Shown here in pieces: positions 8,607 to 17,061 of a stretch of DNA of 33,802 nt. The notes below the pieces were generated by a model. It saw only the letters and a list, made by a program, of their open reading frames with translations, had not been told where the DNA came from and searched no databases. The position numbers and the translations under genes were made by a program. The DNA comes from Pseudomonas sp. Fl4BN1 (GTDB taxonomy: Bacteria; Pseudomonadota; Gammaproteobacteria; Pseudomonadales; Pseudomonadaceae), in NCBI RefSeq assembly GCF_009908285.1, contig NZ_JAAARM010000052.1:1-33802 (forward strand), given 5' to 3'. Each line of letters starts with the position of its first letter. The stretch's first letter is position 1.

Positions 8607-8907
8607 GTAGGAGCTGGCTTGCCAGCGAAGAGGCCGGCCCGGCCTTCACCGCCATCCCGGCCGACGCCTTCGCCGGCAAGCCGGCTCCTACAAACCCAAG
8701 ACCTCGTACACCCCGTAGGAGCTGGCTTGCCAGCGAAGAGGCCAGCCCTGCCTTCATCGCCATCCCGGCCGACGCCTTCGCCGGCAAGCCGGCTCCTACA
8801 AACCCAAAACCGCGTAACTCCCGTAGGAGCTGGCTTGCCAGCGAAGAGGCCGGCCCAGCCTTCACCGCCATCCCGGCCTACGCCTTCGCCGGCAAGCCGG
8901 CTCCTAC
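8607..8907. repeat. Second array of three REP elements, 108-bp period
   Basis: Copies at 8607-8691, 8715-8799 and 8823-8907, each 85 bases, have the same ends as the array at 4815. The period is again exactly 108 bases. The spacers (about 23 bases, starting AAACCCAA) resemble one another but differ from those of the first array, so the two arrays were built independently from the same kind of unit. Confidence 0.92.
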
Positions 8908-9040
8908 AAACCCAAAAACGCGCAAATCCCGTGGGTGCCGCGAACATCACCGGGCCCTCGTTATAAACCCGCACAACTGCGCGCCCACGGTGGATAATCG
9001 CCCCTCTCGAACATCCGCCAATCCCGAGGCACCGCAGTCG

Positions 9041-9766
9041 ATGGACCCGACGCACATCCAGGCCCTGCAACAGCTACGCAGCCTGATCCCCATCGGCCTG
9101 CGCCACGCCCAGGCCCTGCTCGCCCGCTGCGCAGGCAACCCGCAACAGGCCGCCGAGCTCTACAAATCCGAGTTGCTGCAAGTGCTGGTAGAAAAGTCCG
9201 GCCTGCCCCAAGAGCAAGCCCGGGAACAGCTGCACACCGCCGGCTACGACCTGAACCGCGCCCTGCACGCGATTGAAGAAGCGCGCTTCACCCTGACCCA
9301 GCGCATCCTGCGCAAGCATCACCGGGACCCGGCTCAGGCCCTGGATCTGATCGCCCAGGCCATGGAAACCGCCGAGCAGTTGCCGCGTCAGTACTGGCTG
9401 GATTTCGCACGACTGGAGCAACTGGCCCCGGCCCTGCGCTGCTTCATGATCCTGCACGAGTGGCTGGCCTACGAGGATTGGGAGGGCTTCGACAGCGCCC
9501 TGCACTTTCACCTGCCCGAGGCCATCGCCCAGTTGCGCCACCTGCAACTGGATACCCTGGCGGACAGTCTGGAACAGGCCGATCAGCGCCAGCAGCAACT
9601 AAGAGCGGCCCATGCCGAAAGCGAAAGCCCCATCGAGCTGGCGCTGCGGGTCAATCAGGACCCGTTCTTCATTAGCTGCCAGGACCGCTTCAGCCAGCAG
9701 CGGCCGCAACTCGACGAACACCTGTACCAATGGGTGGAGCGATACATAGAGCAATTTCCAACCTGA
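9041..9766 (+). CDS. Hypothetical protein with UBA-like N-terminal region
   Basis: Seen: 241 residues, soluble, mainly helical. Residues about 15-40 (IGLRHAQALLARCAGNPQQAAELY) and 50-80 (SGLPQEQAREQLHTAGYDLNRALHAI) are two copies of a UBA/TS-N-like three-helix pattern of the kind found in EF-Ts. The rest, with LAYEDWEGFDSALHFHLPEAI, is not recognised. Start choice: ATG 9041 begins MDPTHIQALQ and has GAGG upstream at a long spacing; an in-frame ATG at 8990 would add a low-complexity tail. No operon partner is obvious, as 98 bases separate it from the YcxB-like gene. Function unknown. Confidence 0.75.
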   Translation: MDPTHIQALQQLRSLIPIGLRHAQALLARCAGNPQQAAELYKSELLQVLVEKSGLPQEQAREQLHTAGYDLNRALHAIEEARFTLTQRILRKHHRDPAQALDLIAQAMETAEQLPRQYWLDFARLEQLAPALRCFMILHEWLAYEDWEGFDSALHFHLPEAIAQLRHLQLDTLADSLEQADQRQQQLRAAHAESESPIELALRVNQDPFFISCQDRFSQQRPQLDEHLYQWVERYIEQFPT

Positions 9767-9864
9767 GCAGTGAGTAAAGGTTCGCGCACACGCCGCTGCT
9801 ACCCGCCCCCCAGAAATCGGTAAACTGCCGCCCTCACCGAACACGGACCTCGGATTCAGCCCCC

Positions 9865-10512
9865 ATGGAATTGCACTACCGCATCACCCCTGCCCACACC
9901 GAAGCCTGGATTGCCGAACCGCTGAAGCAGGAACTGCTCAAGGGTGATCAGCAGCATGTCCGGGCCATGAGCACATTTGCGCAGTGGCAAGGCCGCTTTA
10001 TCGGCCTCGTGATGTTCACCCTGTGCCTGCTCGGCGGCTGCCTGTCGATCTATTTCCCCGAGCGACGCCTTACCCCGGAGAAAGTCATCGCCATGGTGCT
10101 GTTCGCGTTGATCTTCATCCCCCTGTGGTGGCGCTTTTCCGGGCGCTGGATCAAGCACCTGCAAAACCGAATTGCTGCCACCCCGATCAAACCCCAGGCA
10201 CCGTTGCGCGGGTTGAGTCAGCGCCTGATCGAAACCCGGTTGCGGGCCGTCGAAGGCACCTATTACCTGAACTTCGACGACCAGGGCTTCACCCTGCTCA
10301 ACGCCCGCGGCGCTCAAAGCAGCCTGGCCTGGAAGCAGATTGTGCATGTGCAGGAGATAACGGAGTTCTACCTCGTGGCTTGCGCCGATATGGCCCGCGA
10401 GGGCATGGCCTGTTTCATCGCCAAACACAGTGACCTGATGCCGGTCGAGGAATACCAGCAAAAGCTGCAGGGGTTTCTGAGCAAATGCCCAGTGGCGCCT
10501 TCAGCCAACTGA
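9865..10512 (+). CDS. YcxB-like membrane protein
   Basis: Seen: 215 residues. A short cytoplasmic start (MELHYRITPAHTEAWI) is followed by two membrane helices at about 46-64 and 73-91. The soluble C-terminal domain contains YYLNFDDQGFTLLNARGAQSSLAWKQIVHVQE, the YcxB-type beta-rich pattern. Function unknown; such proteins are inner-membrane and often uncharacterised. No clear ribosome binding site precedes the ATG. Neighbours: it ends 45 bases before the KAS III gene of cluster A on the same strand, and I see no terminator between them, so read-through into the cluster is possible. Confidence 0.75.
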   Translation: MELHYRITPAHTEAWIAEPLKQELLKGDQQHVRAMSTFAQWQGRFIGLVMFTLCLLGGCLSIYFPERRLTPEKVIAMVLFALIFIPLWWRFSGRWIKHLQNRIAATPIKPQAPLRGLSQRLIETRLRAVEGTYYLNFDDQGFTLLNARGAQSSLAWKQIVHVQEITEFYLVACADMAREGMACFIAKHSDLMPVEEYQQKLQGFLSKCPVAPSAN

Positions 10513-10557
10513 ACGCACCTCGCAACGCCCCCTCGACGCCCCACAAACGGAATTTTC

Positions 10558-11577
10558 ATGCACACATCAGCGTCCTCCCTGCGCCCGGCCCGCACTCTGG
10601 CCATCCTCGGCAGCGGCCATGCCCTGCCGCAGCGGGTGGTCACCAGTGCCGAACTGGACAGCCGGCTCGGCCTGGAAACCGGCAGCGTGGCGCGCATCAG
10701 CGGTGTGCAGCAGCGCCATGTCGCCGGCCCCGCGGACAACGCCGCCAGCCTCGGTGCCAGTGCCGCGCGCCAGGCCCTGCACGCAGCAGGCCTGGCGCTT
10801 GAACAGCTGGACCTGATCGTCTGCGCCAGCGGCACCATGGACCAGGGCATGCCCTGCAACGCCGCGCTGCTGCAGCGGGAGCTGGGCCTGGGGCAGTCGG
10901 GTATCCCGGCCATGGACATCAACGCCAGTTGCCTGGGCTTTATCGCCGCCCTGGACACCCTGTCCTGGCCGATTCAGGCCGGGCATTACCGGCGTGTGCT
11001 GCTGGTGTGCGCGGATATCGCCTCCTGCGGCCTGGACTGGCAGCAGGTGGAGGTCAGCGGCATCTTCGGCGACGGCGCGGCGGCGGTGGTGCTGGGAGCC
11101 GGTGACGGCGGGCAGAAGATCCTCGCCTCGCGCCTGAAGACCTACGCCGAAGGCGCCGCGCTGTGCCAGATCCCCGCCGGCGGTTCGCGCTTTCATCCGC
11201 GGCGCATTGAGGTGCCCTTCGAGCCCCTGACCAGCTTCGCCATGCAGGGCAAAGGGGTGTTCCGCCTCGCCGCCAAGCATCTGCCCGAGCTGATGGACGA
11301 CCTGCTCCAGCAAGCCGCATTGCCCCTGGAGAGGATCGACTGGGTGATCCCCCATCAGGCCAGCCAGCAGGCCATGCAGCACGCAGCCAAGCGCCTGAGT
11401 CTCGGCCCCGAGAAGCTGATCGATATCTTTGCCCGGCACGGCAATCAGGTGGCGGCGTCCCTGCCCACCGCCCTGGACATCGCGGTGCGCGACGGGCGCA
11501 TTCAACGCGGGCAAACCCTGATGCTGATCGGCACCGGCGCGGGCTTGTCCCTCGGCGGCCTGATCCTGGAGTTCTAA
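10558..11577 (+). CDS. 3-oxoacyl-ACP synthase III-like (KAS III) condensing enzyme
   Basis: Role: decarboxylative or non-decarboxylative Claisen condensation of acyl thioesters. Seen: 339 residues of thiolase fold. The catalytic triad is complete: Cys125 in DINASCLGF, His266 in VIPHQAS and Asn296 in RHGNQVAASLP. GIFGDGAAAVVLG (168-180) is the family glycine strand. Neighbours: first of seven overlapping genes; its TAA shares a base with the ATG of the reductase gene (TAATG). No ACP or KAS II gene is nearby, so it must use CoA thioesters or a borrowed ACP. A primary FabH role is unlikely because of the context. Alternative: an OleA-like head-to-head condensing enzyme; I cannot separate these by eye. 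Confidence 0.9.
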   Translation: MHTSASSLRPARTLAILGSGHALPQRVVTSAELDSRLGLETGSVARISGVQQRHVAGPADNAASLGASAARQALHAAGLALEQLDLIVCASGTMDQGMPCNAALLQRELGLGQSGIPAMDINASCLGFIAALDTLSWPIQAGHYRRVLLVCADIASCGLDWQQVEVSGIFGDGAAAVVLGAGDGGQKILASRLKTYAEGAALCQIPAGGSRFHPRRIEVPFEPLTSFAMQGKGVFRLAAKHLPELMDDLLQQAALPLERIDWVIPHQASQQAMQHAAKRLSLGPEKLIDIFARHGNQVAASLPTALDIAVRDGRIQRGQTLMLIGTGAGLSLGGLILEF

Positions 11578-12584
11578 TGAAGATCCTGGTCACCGGCGGC
11601 ACCGGTTTTATTGGCCGGCATCTGGTCTGGAAGCTGGCCGCCGAAGGCTGCGAAGTGCAGTTCAGCGGGCGCAACCCCGAGGCGGCGGCGCAAGTCATCG
11701 CCCACAGCCCGGCGCCGGTGCGCTGGCTGCCCCTGGAACACGGCAGCCGCCAGGCCAAACGCCTGCTGACCGACGCCAGCCGCGAGCACGACGCCATCGT
11801 CCATTGCGCGGCGCTGTCCTCACCCTGGGGTTCGCCCCAGGCCTTTGCCCGGGCCAACCTCGACTCCACCGCCGAGGTAATCCACGCCTGCCGGGACAAC
11901 CGCATTGCGCGGCTGGTGCATATCTCCACCCCGAGCCTGTACTTCAACTTCAGCGACCGCCTGGGCATCCGCGAAGACCAGCCGCTGCCGCCACCGGTGA
12001 ACGACTACGCCCGCAGCAAGGCCCAGGCCGAAACCCTGCTGGGCCAAGCCGGCCTGCCGGAATGCGTGATCCTGCGGCCCCGGGCGGTATTCGGCCCCTG
12101 GGACGCGACCCTGATGCCGCGTCTGCTGCGGGTGATGCAGCGCGGGGCGATTCCGCTGATGCGCGGCGGCCGGGCGCAGCTGGACCTGACCTGCGTCGAC
12201 AATCTGGTGCACGCGGTGTGGCTGGCCCTGACCCGGCCCCTGCCGCGCCCGCTGTGCGTCTACAACCTGAGCAACGCCACGCCCCTGGCCTTCAAGGACC
12301 TGCTGCAACAGATGGCCGAGCACTTCCAATTGCCACTGCGCACCCGCCGCCTGCCCTGGCCCCTGGTGCACGGCGTGGCACAGTTGCTGGAGCTCAAGGC
12401 GCGCCTGGGCAACGGCGCCGAACCCTTGATCACCCGCTATGGCGCAGGCGTCCTGGCCTTCAGCCAGACCCTGGACATCAGCGCCATCCAGCGCGAGCTG
12501 GGCTACCACCCGGTGATCAGCCAGGAACAGGGCATCGCCCAGCACGCCCAATGGTGGCTGGCCCAACAGAGGCAACGACCATGA
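11577..12584 (+). CDS. NAD(P)-dependent epimerase/dehydratase, 3beta-HSD/OleD-like
   Basis: Role (inferred): reduction of the beta-keto product of the KAS III enzyme, or another nucleotide-dependent redox step. Seen: 335 residues of extended SDR type. The dinucleotide motif VTGGTGFIG spans residues 5-13, HISTPSLYF carries the catalytic Ser region, and YARSK is the YxxxK motif near 143-147. RPRAVFGPWD follows, as in 3beta-HSD and OleD-like proteins. A TAATG overlap with the preceding stop codon and an ATGA overlap with the next start codon indicate translational coupling. The pairing of KAS III with this reductase recalls OleA-OleD of long-chain olefin synthesis, but OleB and OleC are absent in recognisable form. 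Confidence 0.87.
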   Translation: MKILVTGGTGFIGRHLVWKLAAEGCEVQFSGRNPEAAAQVIAHSPAPVRWLPLEHGSRQAKRLLTDASREHDAIVHCAALSSPWGSPQAFARANLDSTAEVIHACRDNRIARLVHISTPSLYFNFSDRLGIREDQPLPPPVNDYARSKAQAETLLGQAGLPECVILRPRAVFGPWDATLMPRLLRVMQRGAIPLMRGGRAQLDLTCVDNLVHAVWLALTRPLPRPLCVYNLSNATPLAFKDLLQQMAEHFQLPLRTRRLPWPLVHGVAQLLELKARLGNGAEPLITRYGAGVLAFSQTLDISAIQRELGYHPVISQEQGIAQHAQWWLAQQRQRP

Positions 12585-13435
12585 GCCGCCGCGTGAGCTT
12601 GAAGATCCTGCGGGCCGGCTGGTGCCAGCATCTGGAATGCATGGCCGACCGCGGCGGGCGCCTGGCGCCGGTGCAGTTTCCGGCCTTGTGCGGGCTGATC
12701 CAGCATCCGGAGCACGGCTGGATTCTGTACGACACCGGCTACGCCGAACACTTCTTCCAGGCCACCCGCGCCCTGCCCGAGCGCCTGTACCGCAGCGCGG
12801 TGCCGGTGCAGTTGCCGGTGGTCGAGCAGTTGGGGGCGCAGTTGCACGAGCTGGGCATCGGCCTGGGAGATATCCGCCATGTGATCATTTCCCACTTTCA
12901 CGCCGACCATATCGCCGGCCTGCGGGACTTCAGCAATGCCCGTTTCATCGCCCTGAAAGCCGATTACCAGCATATCGACAGCCTGCGCGGCCAGCGTTGG
13001 CGCGCCACCCTCGGCGGCCATCTGCCGGGCTTGCTGCCGGACGACTTCAGCGCCCGCCTGCGCCTGGCCGACGCCAGCCCCAGCTGTGCGCTACCGGGCT
13101 GGATGGCGCCCTTCGAGCAGGGCCTGGACCTGTTCGGCGATGGCAGCCTGATCGGCGTGCCGCTGCCGGGGCACAGCGCCGGCCAGTTGGGCCTGTTCAT
13201 CGCCGACGCCCAGGGGCGGCCGGTATTTCTGGTGGCCGACGCCTGCTGGTCAGTGCCGGCCTGCCGCGCCGAGCGCCTGCCGGCCGCACCGGCGCTGTGG
13301 TTTGCCAGCGCCGACCGCCAGCAATACCTGCGCACCTACAGCGGCCTGGGCCAGCTGATCCGCCGGGAACCGGCGGTGGCGGTGCTGCCGTCCCATTGCA
13401 CCCAGGCCTGGGAGGCGTTCGCCAATGAACAGTGA
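12581..13435 (+). CDS. MBL-fold metallo-hydrolase (lactonase/thioesterase-like)
   Basis: Role (inferred): hydrolysis of an ester, thioester or lactone intermediate, or release of the product. Seen: 284 residues. The di-zinc motif HFHADH is at 105-110, followed by PLPGHSAGQLG with the third metal His, FLVADACW with the bridging Asp, and PSHC near the end with the last His. The set is complete, so the enzyme should be active. The layout resembles AHL-lactonase-like proteins. The start ATG 12581 overlaps the previous stop as ATGA, and the stop lies 11 bases inside the next gene. Quorum-quenching activity is possible, but the biosynthetic context makes a pathway role more likely. Confidence 0.87.
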   Translation: MSRRVSLKILRAGWCQHLECMADRGGRLAPVQFPALCGLIQHPEHGWILYDTGYAEHFFQATRALPERLYRSAVPVQLPVVEQLGAQLHELGIGLGDIRHVIISHFHADHIAGLRDFSNARFIALKADYQHIDSLRGQRWRATLGGHLPGLLPDDFSARLRLADASPSCALPGWMAPFEQGLDLFGDGSLIGVPLPGHSAGQLGLFIADAQGRPVFLVADACWSVPACRAERLPAAPALWFASADRQQYLRTYSGLGQLIRREPAVAVLPSHCTQAWEAFANEQ

Positions 13436-14783
13436 ACGCCTGCTGGGCACCCTGCGCAGCATCGGTGCCTTTGTGTTCAGCCGCTATGTCCTGCGCTTTC
13501 GTCGTCGCGAGCGGCTGGAAGCCTGGCAGGCAAGGCGCCTGCGGCACTTCATGGCCAAGGTCATGCCTGGCGGCGAGCGCTTCAGGGGGCTGGTCAACGA
13601 CGGCCTGCACAGCTTGCCGATTATGGACAAGGCCAGCCTGATGAGCGATTTCGCCGGCTTCAACACCCGTGCCCTGAGCCTGGAACAGGTGCTGCCGGTG
13701 GCCTTGCAAGCCGAGCACTCCCGGGACTTCAGCCCGACCCTGGGGGACATCACCGTGGGCCTGTCCAGCGGCACTTCGGGGGCCCAGGGGGTGTTCCTGG
13801 TCAGCAGCGCGGAACGCCAGCGCTGGGCCGGGATTCTGCTGGCGCGAACCCTGCCCCGGGCCCTGCTGCCAAGGTTGCTGTGCCCCTGGTTGGCACCGCT
13901 GCGCATCGCCTTTTTCCTGCGGGCCAACAGCCGCCTCTACACCACCCTGGCCAGCCGTCGCATCGACTTCGCCTTTCATGACCTGACCCTGGGCCTGGGC
14001 GCCTCCCTGGAGCGCCTGAACCAGCAGAACCCCGACGTGCTGGTGGCCCCGGCCACTGTGCTGCGCGGGTTGGCCCAGGCGGCCCTGGCCGGGCAGCTGA
14101 CGATCCGCCCACGGCACATCCTGTCGGTGGCCGAAGTGCTGGAAAGCACTGACGCCGAGGTGGTGCAGCAAGCCTTCGGGCTCAAGCCCCAGCAGATCTA
14201 TCAGGCCAGCGAGGGCTTTCTTGGCTACACCTGCGAGGCCGGTACCCTGCACCTGAATGAAAGCCACCTGCACATCGAGCCGCAGTGGCTGGACCCGGAA
14301 CGCACGCGCTTTCAGCCGATCATCACCGACTTTTCCCGGCGTACGCAGTTGATCGTGCGTTATCGCCTCAACGACATCCTGCGGGTGGCCAGCGCGCCCT
14401 GCCCCTGTGGCCGCGCGGAGCGGGCGATTGCCGCCGTGGAGGGCCGCGCCGACGAGATCCTCTGGCTGCCAAGGCTCGACGGCCGGCAACTGGCACCGCT
14501 CTACCCCGATGTGTTGCGCCGCGCCTTGCTGATGCTCGGGGCGACGCTTGAGGAATATCAAATCCACCAGCGCGGGCTGCTCTGGCAGGCCAACCTGCGC
14601 ACCTCGTGCAACTACCCCGCCCTGTGCCAACGCATGACCGAGGCCCTGAGCGAACTCTGCGCGCAACAGGGGCTACAGACGCCGAGCCTGAGCTTCGGCC
14701 ACTGGCAGGCGCCACCACCACAAACGAAAAGGCGCCGCCTGCTGATGCTGCAACTACCCGAGGGACTGCCATGCGTGTATTGA
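13425..14783 (+). CDS. Adenylate-forming enzyme, PaaK/F390-synthetase-related
   Basis: Role (inferred): ATP-dependent activation of a carboxylic acid as acyl-adenylate, then transfer to CoA or an amine. Seen: 452 residues. VGLSSGTSGAQG at 111-122 is the adenylation P-loop, and YQASEGFLGYTC near 259-270 aligns with the AMP-binding segment. RYRLNDILRV carries the conserved Asp, and CPCGRAERAI followed by VEGRADEI is the PaaK/CoF-synthetase hinge. The C-terminal domain is short, as in F390-synthetase-related proteins. It overlaps the upstream gene by 11 bases and the ATP-grasp gene by 13. No F420 pathway is seen, so a literal F390 synthetase is unlikely. Confidence 0.82.
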   Translation: MNSERLLGTLRSIGAFVFSRYVLRFRRRERLEAWQARRLRHFMAKVMPGGERFRGLVNDGLHSLPIMDKASLMSDFAGFNTRALSLEQVLPVALQAEHSRDFSPTLGDITVGLSSGTSGAQGVFLVSSAERQRWAGILLARTLPRALLPRLLCPWLAPLRIAFFLRANSRLYTTLASRRIDFAFHDLTLGLGASLERLNQQNPDVLVAPATVLRGLAQAALAGQLTIRPRHILSVAEVLESTDAEVVQQAFGLKPQQIYQASEGFLGYTCEAGTLHLNESHLHIEPQWLDPERTRFQPIITDFSRRTQLIVRYRLNDILRVASAPCPCGRAERAIAAVEGRADEILWLPRLDGRQLAPLYPDVLRRALLMLGATLEEYQIHQRGLLWQANLRTSCNYPALCQRMTEALSELCAQQGLQTPSLSFGHWQAPPPQTKRRRLLMLQLPEGLPCVY

Positions 14784-15925
14784 TTCTCGGCGCCCGGGCC
14801 CCGGCCTGCCTGGAATGGGCCCGGGCGTTCAAGCAAGCCGGCTGGACGGTGACCGTGGCCGATTCCCTGGCCCAGCCCCTGAGCCGTTTCAGCCGCGCCG
14901 CCGAACACTTCGTGCGCCTGCCGGAACCCCGCCACGATCCCCAGGCCTGGATCGAAGCCCTGGCCGTGGTCATCCGCCAGCAGGCCATCGACCTGCTGCT
15001 GCCCACCTGCGAAGAGGTGTTCTACCTGGCCCACGGCCTGGAACGCTTGCGGCCTTTGTGCCGGGTGTTCACCAGCGATTTCGAGCTGCTGCACCGCCTG
15101 CACCACAAGGGCGACTTCGCGGCCATGACCCAGGGCTGGGCCGTGGCCGCACCGCCGACCCAGGTGCTGCATGACCCGGCCGCGTTGCAGGCCCTGGCCG
15201 CCGAACACGATGCCCTGGTGTTCAAGCCGGCCTATTCGCGTTTCGCCTCCCAGACCCTGATCCGCCCGAGCCCGGCGCAACTGGCCAAGGTCCGGCCCAG
15301 CGCCGAGGCCCCCTGGGTGGCCCAGCGCTTTGTCCGCGGCCAGGAATACTGCAGCTTCAGCGTGCTGGTGGACGGCCAGTTGCGCGCCCACAGCAGCTAC
15401 CAGCCGCGCTACCGGGTCGGGCGCGGCTCAGGGATCTACTTTCACAGCTGCGCCCCGGCGCCGATCCGCGCCTTCCTGGAGCAGTTCGGCCGGGCCACCG
15501 GCTACACCGGGCAAGTGGGCTTTGATTTCATCGAGGACCAGCACGGCCGCTTCCACGTCCTGGAGTGCAACCCCAGGGCCACCAGCGGCGTGCACCTGTT
15601 CGACGACCAGCGCGAACAACTGGTGGCGGCACTGGGCATTGAGGCCGGCACAGCGCTGCAGGCCACCCTGGAACCGCGGATGATCGCCCTGGCCATGCTG
15701 CTTCTGGCGGCGCCGCAACGGGCCTTGAGCCGCGCGTTCTGGCACGACTACCGGCAAGCCCGGGACGTGATCGTCCAGGACGGCGACCGCGGCCCCCTCA
15801 CCGCCCAGGTACTGAGCCTGGCGGAAATCATCGGCCGCGCCCTGACCCGCCGCTGCGGGCTGCTGGCCGCCTCCACCGCCGATATCGAGTGGAACGGTCA
15901 ACCCCTGGAAGCGCCGCGCCCATGA
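14771..15925 (+). CDS. ATP-grasp carboxylate ligase
   Basis: Role (inferred): ATP-dependent joining of a carboxylate to an amine or thiol via an acyl-phosphate. Seen: 384 residues. A pre-ATP-grasp nucleotide fold (MRVLILGARAPACLEWARAF) is followed by LVFKPAYSRF with the ATP-binding Lys, WVAQRFVRGQEYCSFSV with the hinge, and GFDFIEDQHGRFHVLECNPRATSG with the Mg ligands Glu and Asn. The start ATG 14771 lies inside the end of the adenylase gene, and the stop overlaps the next start as ATGA. Substrates unknown. Two ligase-type enzymes next to each other suggest two separate acyl activations, or one activation plus an amide-forming step. Confidence 0.87.
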   Translation: MRVLILGARAPACLEWARAFKQAGWTVTVADSLAQPLSRFSRAAEHFVRLPEPRHDPQAWIEALAVVIRQQAIDLLLPTCEEVFYLAHGLERLRPLCRVFTSDFELLHRLHHKGDFAAMTQGWAVAAPPTQVLHDPAALQALAAEHDALVFKPAYSRFASQTLIRPSPAQLAKVRPSAEAPWVAQRFVRGQEYCSFSVLVDGQLRAHSSYQPRYRVGRGSGIYFHSCAPAPIRAFLEQFGRATGYTGQVGFDFIEDQHGRFHVLECNPRATSGVHLFDDQREQLVAALGIEAGTALQATLEPRMIALAMLLLAAPQRALSRAFWHDYRQARDVIVQDGDRGPLTAQVLSLAEIIGRALTRRCGLLAASTADIEWNGQPLEAPRP

Positions 15926-17061
15926 AGCTGTTGCTGCCGGAACAACTGGCCCAACAGCCCCCGAGCGCCGACGACAGCCGCGCCCGGCATTACGTGCGCA
16001 CCTGCGCCGGTGGCGCGTTGATCGGCAACGTCAGCACCGCCCTGGCCCTGCTGGACACCGGCCGCCAGCAGTTCCCGGTAAGCATCAACCATCGCCACGA
16101 CCCTGTGGATAACTGCTACGTGGTGTCGCCGCAAACCGCCTACAGCGGCTATGCCCGGGAAGAGCTGCAACGCCTGAAGCGGCCCTGGCTGGCCTGGCCA
16201 CTGAAGCTGCTGACCCAGGGCGTCGACCGGCTGCTGAGCGCGGCCAAGGTCGATCGCCTGGTGCAGGTCAACAACTGGCTGCTGTCCACCAACCTCTACC
16301 CGGCCGACTGGGATGGCGCGGATTTGCCGGCGATCACCGAACTGCTGCGCCGGGAGTTTCCCGACCACGGCTTCGGCTTCCGCTCCCTCAACGATTTCAG
16401 CAACCGCGAACTGCGCAAGCGCCTGCAAGCCCTGGGCTACCTGGCCATTCCCAGCCGCCAGGTGTACCTGTTCGACGGTCGCGACGGCGAAGACTCGGCC
16501 TTCCTGCGCCATCACAACACCCGCATGGACGCCACCCTGCTGCGCCGCAGCCCTTATACGGTGGTGCCCGGCAGTGAGCTGAGGGAGGCCGACTTCCAGC
16601 GCATCGAACAGCTGTACAACCTGCTCTACCTGGACAAGTACAGCCGCCTCAACCCCCACTACAGCGCCCAATGGCTGCAACGCGGGCAGGCCGAGGGCTG
16701 GCTGGAAGTGCGCGCCCTGCGCAACGCCGAAGGGCGCATCGACGGCGCCCTGGGCTGGTTCGCCAACAGCGCCCTGATCAGCACCCCCATCGTCGGCTAC
16801 GACACCGCCCTGCCTCAGCGCGCCGGCCTGTACCGGCAACTGACAAGGCTGTGCCTGCAAGAAGCGGTGAACCGCCGCCAGGTGCTCAACTTCAGCTCCG
16901 GCGCCGCCGCCTTCAAGCGCCTGCGGGGCGGTGAGCCAGAGATCGAATACAGCCTGATCCACGTCGCCCACCTGCCCTGGTCGCGAAGGCTGGTGTGGCA
17001 ATTGATGGGCCTGCTGCTGCAACGGATCGGCGTACCACTGATGAGGAAGCTCAAACTGTGA
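15922..17061 (+). CDS. GNAT/FemAB-like acyltransferase family protein
   Basis: Seen: 379 residues, soluble. The middle part (FPDHGFGFRSLNDFSNREL) and the C-terminal half look like a two-lobed GNAT/FemAB fold, with QLYNLLYLDKYSRLNPHYSAQWL followed by GALGWFANSALISTPIVGYDT and YRQLTRLCLQEAV. The second lobe resembles an acceptor-binding GNAT half. This reading is by pattern only. Role (inferred): transfer of an acyl or aminoacyl group onto the pathway intermediate. Start choice: ATG 15922 overlaps the ATP-grasp stop (ATGA); an in-frame ATG at 15889 lies inside that gene. The stop shares bases with the GTG start of the Rieske gene. Confidence 0.65.
   Translation: MKLLLPEQLAQQPPSADDSRARHYVRTCAGGALIGNVSTALALLDTGRQQFPVSINHRHDPVDNCYVVSPQTAYSGYAREELQRLKRPWLAWPLKLLTQGVDRLLSAAKVDRLVQVNNWLLSTNLYPADWDGADLPAITELLRREFPDHGFGFRSLNDFSNRELRKRLQALGYLAIPSRQVYLFDGRDGEDSAFLRHHNTRMDATLLRRSPYTVVPGSELREADFQRIEQLYNLLYLDKYSRLNPHYSAQWLQRGQAEGWLEVRALRNAEGRIDGALGWFANSALISTPIVGYDTALPQRAGLYRQLTRLCLQEAVNRRQVLNFSSGAAAFKRLRGGEPEIEYSLIHVAHLPWSRRLVWQLMGLLLQRIGVPLMRKLKL

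Noticed and set aside
10558..12584. Long-chain olefin (OleABCD) pathway
   Set aside because: The KAS III and reductase fit OleA and OleD, but no OleC or OleB-type gene follows; the adenylase is PaaK-like and the hydrolase is MBL-fold.
13197..14666. 489-codon minus-strand frame in cluster A
   Set aside because: Low-complexity Gln/Gly/Ala-rich antisense product opposite the MBL and adenylase genes, which have intact motifs.
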